A stretch of 64,000 nucleotides of DNA from Clostridium sp. 26_21 (GTDB lineage Bacteria; Bacillota; Clostridia; TANB77; CAG-508), in the NCBI GenBank assembly GCA_001915995.1, contig MNRO01000018.1, forward strand, positions 96,609-160,608, read 5' to 3'. Positions 61,375 through 64,000 of this stretch are shown in pieces (positions within the stretch are counted from its first letter, which is position 1; each line of letters opens with the position of its first letter). The notes under the pieces were generated by a model. The model had not been told where the DNA came from and ran no database searches. It saw only the letters and a program-made list of their open reading frames with translations. The translations under genes and the position numbers were made by a program.

Positions 61375-62538
61375 ATGAAAAAGAAAATATGTATTGGTAT
61401 AGGGATAATTTTAATTATACTTATAGTTGCAGGAATTATTACAAATTATGCAGATAGTGGTAGAGTAACAACAGGACATGAGCCAAAGTATTGCATAAAA
61501 ATGGTTAGCCATGATGGAAGTAAAGTAACTTATTGGGGATTAGGTTATAAAGTAATTCGTTATGTTGGAGTATCTCCGAATGAACCTTATGAAAATAATA
61601 TTGGTACAAAAATGGGTAGTTGGTTTATGAAATATGAATTGCCTGAATCCGATACTGTTGAAATTGAATATGAAGGAAAAACAATTACTATAACTGATAT
61701 AAAAGATATAGGAACTATTGAAAACATATTAGTAAATTCAAAATATAACAATGAAATATGTAACGGAATAAATACTCACAAAATAATATTAAATAATGAT
61801 GTTTATTATATTAAAGAATCTTGTAAAGAAATACAAAAAGGAAACAAACAAGCGATAATTTCAACAGAAGATTTAGAGAAAATCAATAATATTATTTTTA
61901 ACAAAATGGATAATGAACAAAGTCAAGAAGAACAATTCTTTTATGGGAGAGTAGTTGAAGCAACTGCTAGTTATATTATAGTAGAGCCAAATGAAGATGA
62001 AGAAGAAAGAAAATCAACAGATAAAATTAGTATAAGTTTAGGAGAGTACAATGATGCACTTTATGAAGTAGGGACAAATGTAAAGATAACATATAATGGT
62101 GAGATAATGGAAACATACCCAGCACAAGTTAAAGCAACAAAAATTGAATTAAAATCAGCTGAAAACTTTGAAATACTTTTCAAAAATAGGCAACCAATCG
62201 ACAGCTATAATAAAGTTTACGCTATATTAGATAAATCAGAAACAAACAAATATGATTACACTATATATGCGTATGATGGAAGTGTAAATATTAGAATTGA
62301 TGGTAAAGAATATTCTTTAAAAGAGGCTCTATCAGAAAATAAAATAACAATGGAAGAAATTATATCAAAAGCAAATAAAGATGAAAAAGATGGAAAAATA
62401 AAAGCAGATATGTATAAAGATGGTGGAAGTATGGAATATCACTATGAGAATTATACAATAATAAAATGTCATACTGTAGATGGAAATAGAGATGTATATA
62501 TAGGAACTAAAGATTTAAAACTAACTGATGTTATATAA
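61375..62538 (+). CDS. membrane-anchored protein with DUF3221-like segment
   Basis: 387 residues: N-terminal membrane helix or signal anchor (about 4-24), a first domain to about 180, then FFYGRVVEATASYIIVEPNE … VGTNVKITYNG, which resembles DUF3221 (YobA-like) OB-type segments, and a C-terminal DGSVNIRIDGKEYSLKEAL domain. Function unknown. ATG 61375 is 9 nt after GAGGAG; an ATG at 61366 lies within that leader. Confidence 0.68.
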   Translation: MKKKICIGIGIILIILIVAGIITNYADSGRVTTGHEPKYCIKMVSHDGSKVTYWGLGYKVIRYVGVSPNEPYENNIGTKMGSWFMKYELPESDTVEIEYEGKTITITDIKDIGTIENILVNSKYNNEICNGINTHKIILNNDVYYIKESCKEIQKGNKQAIISTEDLEKINNIIFNKMDNEQSQEEQFFYGRVVEATASYIIVEPNEDEEERKSTDKISISLGEYNDALYEVGTNVKITYNGEIMETYPAQVKATKIELKSAENFEILFKNRQPIDSYNKVYAILDKSETNKYDYTIYAYDGSVNIRIDGKEYSLKEALSENKITMEEIISKANKDEKDGKIKADMYKDGGSMEYHYENYTIIKCHTVDGNRDVYIGTKDLKLTDVI

Positions 62539-62549
62539 ATCATCTCGAG

Positions 62550-62596
62550 AAATTACAATTTAGTGATTAGTTAGAAAAATAGTAATTTGTTGAGGA
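62550..62596. repeat. degenerate intergenic repeat, copy D
   Basis: AAATTACAATTTAGTGATTA … AATAGTAATTTGTTGAGGAG; AAATTAC/GTAATTT arms could form a hairpin. Its end supplies the Shine-Dalgarno of the next gene. Confidence 0.5.
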
Positions 62597-62604
62597 GGTT
62601 GGTT

Positions 62605-63450
62605 ATGAAAAAGAAAGTTAAGATTATGATTTCAGTTACGATTGTAATAGTTTTATTTGGATTGTATTTATATTATGAAAACACTAAATTACAAGTAAGT
62701 AATTATAAAATAGTTAATAATAATATACCTGTTGATTTTAATAATTATAAAATAGTGCAAATATCAGACTTTCATAATAATCAATCTAATACTTTAACTA
62801 ATGATTTAATAAAAAAAATAGAAAAACAAAAGCCTAATATTATTGTTTTAACAGGAGATTTAGTTGATTCTAATAAAACGAATGTAGAAGTTGCTATAAA
62901 TTTTATTAAGAAGATAAATACTGTTGCTCCAATTTACTATGTTTCTGGTAATCATGAAGCGAGTATTAGCGGTTACACAAAATTTAAAGAACAATTATTA
63001 GAAAATAAAGTTATTATTTTAGAAAATAAAACAGAAGTATTAAAAATAAATGAATCATCAATAAATTTAATTGGTATAGATGATCCAAGAATGGCTCACG
63101 AAAGTTTTATATCAGATTCTGAAATAGTAAAAGTGGAATTAGATAATGTAAAATATAATAGAGATAAGTATAATATATTATTATCCCATAGACCTGAATT
63201 ATTTGACACCTATGTCGAAAAGGAAATAGATTTAATATTAACGGGACACGCTCATGGTGGACAAATAAGAATTCCATTTATAGGTGGTATTGTTGCACCA
63301 AATCAAGGATTTTTTCCTAAATATACGAGTGGAATATTTGAAAAAAATAAGACTACTATGGTAGTGAGCAGAGGAATTGGAAATAGTATTATACCATTTA
63401 GAATAAATAACAGACCAGAATTAGTAGTTATAACATTATATAATAAGTAA
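62605..63450 (+). CDS. membrane-anchored metallophosphoesterase, YkuE-like
   Basis: 281 residues. N-terminal membrane helix (about 5-22), then the calcineurin-like motifs ISDFHN, TGDLVDS, SGNHE, LSHRPE and TGHAHGGQIR. Relatives act on envelope lipids such as UDP-diacylglucosamine-like or related phosphoesters; the substrate here is unknown. ATG 62605 has GAGGAGG upstream. Confidence 0.9.
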   Translation: MKKKVKIMISVTIVIVLFGLYLYYENTKLQVSNYKIVNNNIPVDFNNYKIVQISDFHNNQSNTLTNDLIKKIEKQKPNIIVLTGDLVDSNKTNVEVAINFIKKINTVAPIYYVSGNHEASISGYTKFKEQLLENKVIILENKTEVLKINESSINLIGIDDPRMAHESFISDSEIVKVELDNVKYNRDKYNILLSHRPELFDTYVEKEIDLILTGHAHGGQIRIPFIGGIVAPNQGFFPKYTSGIFEKNKTTMVVSRGIGNSIIPFRINNRPELVVITLYNK

Positions 63451-63471
63451 AAGACAAATTACAATAAGTTG

Positions 63472-63505
63472 GGTAGATAACCAGTTGAAATTATCTACCT
63501 TTTAT
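63472..63505 (+). terminator. intrinsic terminator
   Basis: Stem GGTAGATAA / TTATCTACC, 10-nt loop, TTTTATT. Confidence 0.8.
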
Positions 63506-63584
63506 TATATAATCGTAACAAGAATTAGTACGTTATCGCGTACTTTAATATGTATTTATTAGTAGTAATAGGAGAGCAAAGTAT

Positions 63585-64000
63585 ATGTTACCAACAATAA
63601 AATCAGACAGTATTTATCCATTACCCAATGATGTTGCAATATTTAATGTTAACATAGTAGATATAATATTTTTAATAGGAATTATATGCCTAATAATAAA
63701 AAGAAAATCTATTTTTAATGCAAACAATGATGTATTGGATAAATACAATAGCAATAAAATAAAGGGACTATTGGCATTATTGATAATAATACACCACTTG
63801 TCTATTTATATAAAAGACACAATTCTACTTAAAGTATTTACAATAGTAGGAGCTATTGCAGTTTCAGCATTTTTCTTTTATTCAGGATATGGACTAATGA
63901 CAAGCTATCTAAAAAAAGAAAATTATCTAAAAGACTTTTTGAATAAAAGAATAATGAAAATAGTTATACCATATATAATAGCAATTATATTTACTATTTT
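63585..64000 (+). CDS. acyltransferase-3-like membrane protein (3'-truncated by window edge)
   Basis: The frame is open from ATG 63585 (GGAGAG Shine-Dalgarno) to the window end, 138 codons visible. Membrane helix at about 24-38, then KIKGLLALLIIIHHLSIY, which fits the catalytic-His opening of acyltransferase-3 proteins, and a second helix with FFFYSGYGLMTSYL. Probably an O-acyltransferase of the cell envelope. A small AGTACG/CGTACT hairpin lies upstream (63517-63534). Confidence 0.75.
   Translation, partial: MLPTIKSDSIYPLPNDVAIFNVNIVDIIFLIGIICLIIKRKSIFNANNDVLDKYNSNKIKGLLALLIIIHHLSIYIKDTILLKVFTIVGAIAVSAFFFYSGYGLMTSYLKKENYLKDFLNKRIMKIVIPYIIAIIFTI

Noticed and set aside
1..64000. CRISPR array, tRNA or rRNA genes, prophage or transposase genes
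   Set aside because: No regularly spaced repeats, no cloverleaf or rRNA-like sequence, and no integrase, transposase or phage structural motifs were seen.

Overview
This is a strongly AT-rich window, with A-rich coding strands and AGA/ATA/AAA codons dominating. It carries an endospore operon (spoIIAA-spoIIAB-sigF, spoIID, spoIIQ), an anaerobic class III ribonucleotide reductase and many Shine-Dalgarno starts, and no respiratory genes. That fits a strictly anaerobic, spore-forming Firmicute of class Clostridia, probably a gut lineage. I cannot name the species. Almost all genes run on the + strand. No rRNA, tRNA, CRISPR array, prophage or intact insertion sequence is visible.

Layout. 0-2.5 kb: 3' part of metG and a membrane-anchored polysaccharide deacetylase. 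2.5-9.2 kb: an unusual 469-residue protein, a Crp/Fnr regulator divergent from nrdD, two small genes of atypical codon use, and a protein with three tandem helix-turn-helix repeats. 9.2-13.5 kb: miaB and mutS, separated by a 121-bp repeat. 13.5-17.1 kb: sporulation genes. 17.1-18.1 kb: two convergent atypical small genes. 18.2-23.7 kb: dTDP-rhamnose genes rfbD-A-C-B, then yqeK, rsmE and efp. 23.7-25.2 kb: four small genes. 25.3-30.7 kb: a GT8 glycosyltransferase, a GT8-acyltransferase fusion, a PlsC-like acyltransferase and mutL. 31-36.5 kb: a DUF488 gene and a two-component system followed by its MacB-type ABC transporter. 36.5-41.6 kb: Ham1-like, tag, a CtpE-like P-type ATPase, ybaK, DUF4186 and a gene remnant. 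41.7-48.5 kb: a vanG-type glycopeptide-resistance locus (vanR, vanS, vanW, vanG, vanXY, vanT). 48.5-54.2 kb: assorted small enzymes (DUF1385, deoxyribosyltransferase-like, ATC hydrolase, Nudix, phosphatase, GNAT). 54.2-59.5 kb: a BceRS-BceAB module in which bceA is broken, followed by gene debris. 59.5-64 kb: MBL hydrolase, YjbR, GyrI-like, DUF3221-like, a metallophosphoesterase and the start of an acyltransferase.

How the parts work together. Three two-component systems each sit beside their likely targets, and each has a distinct operator-like motif repeated at its own promoter and its target promoter: direct TTCAAT repeats (32.1/34.1 kb), a VanR-like box (41.6/43.7 kb, also 38.0 kb before the P-type ATPase), and a BceR-type TTACA-N4-TGTAA dyad (54.2/56.0 kb). 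The van genes should rebuild peptidoglycan termini as D-Ala-D-Ser: VanT makes D-Ser, VanG joins it to D-Ala, VanXY removes D-Ala-ending precursors. Scattered through the chromosome are small, mostly monocistronic genes with more G/C-rich codons than their neighbours. Each has its own near-consensus sigma-A promoter with a 17-bp spacer, and most end in an intrinsic terminator.

The observations most worth following up are the duplicated 121-bp element, the candidate VanR regulon, the paired operators of the TCS-ABC module, the stem-loops between Shine-Dalgarno and start codon before rfbC and yqeK, the Walker A deletion in bceA, and the scattered atypical genes.
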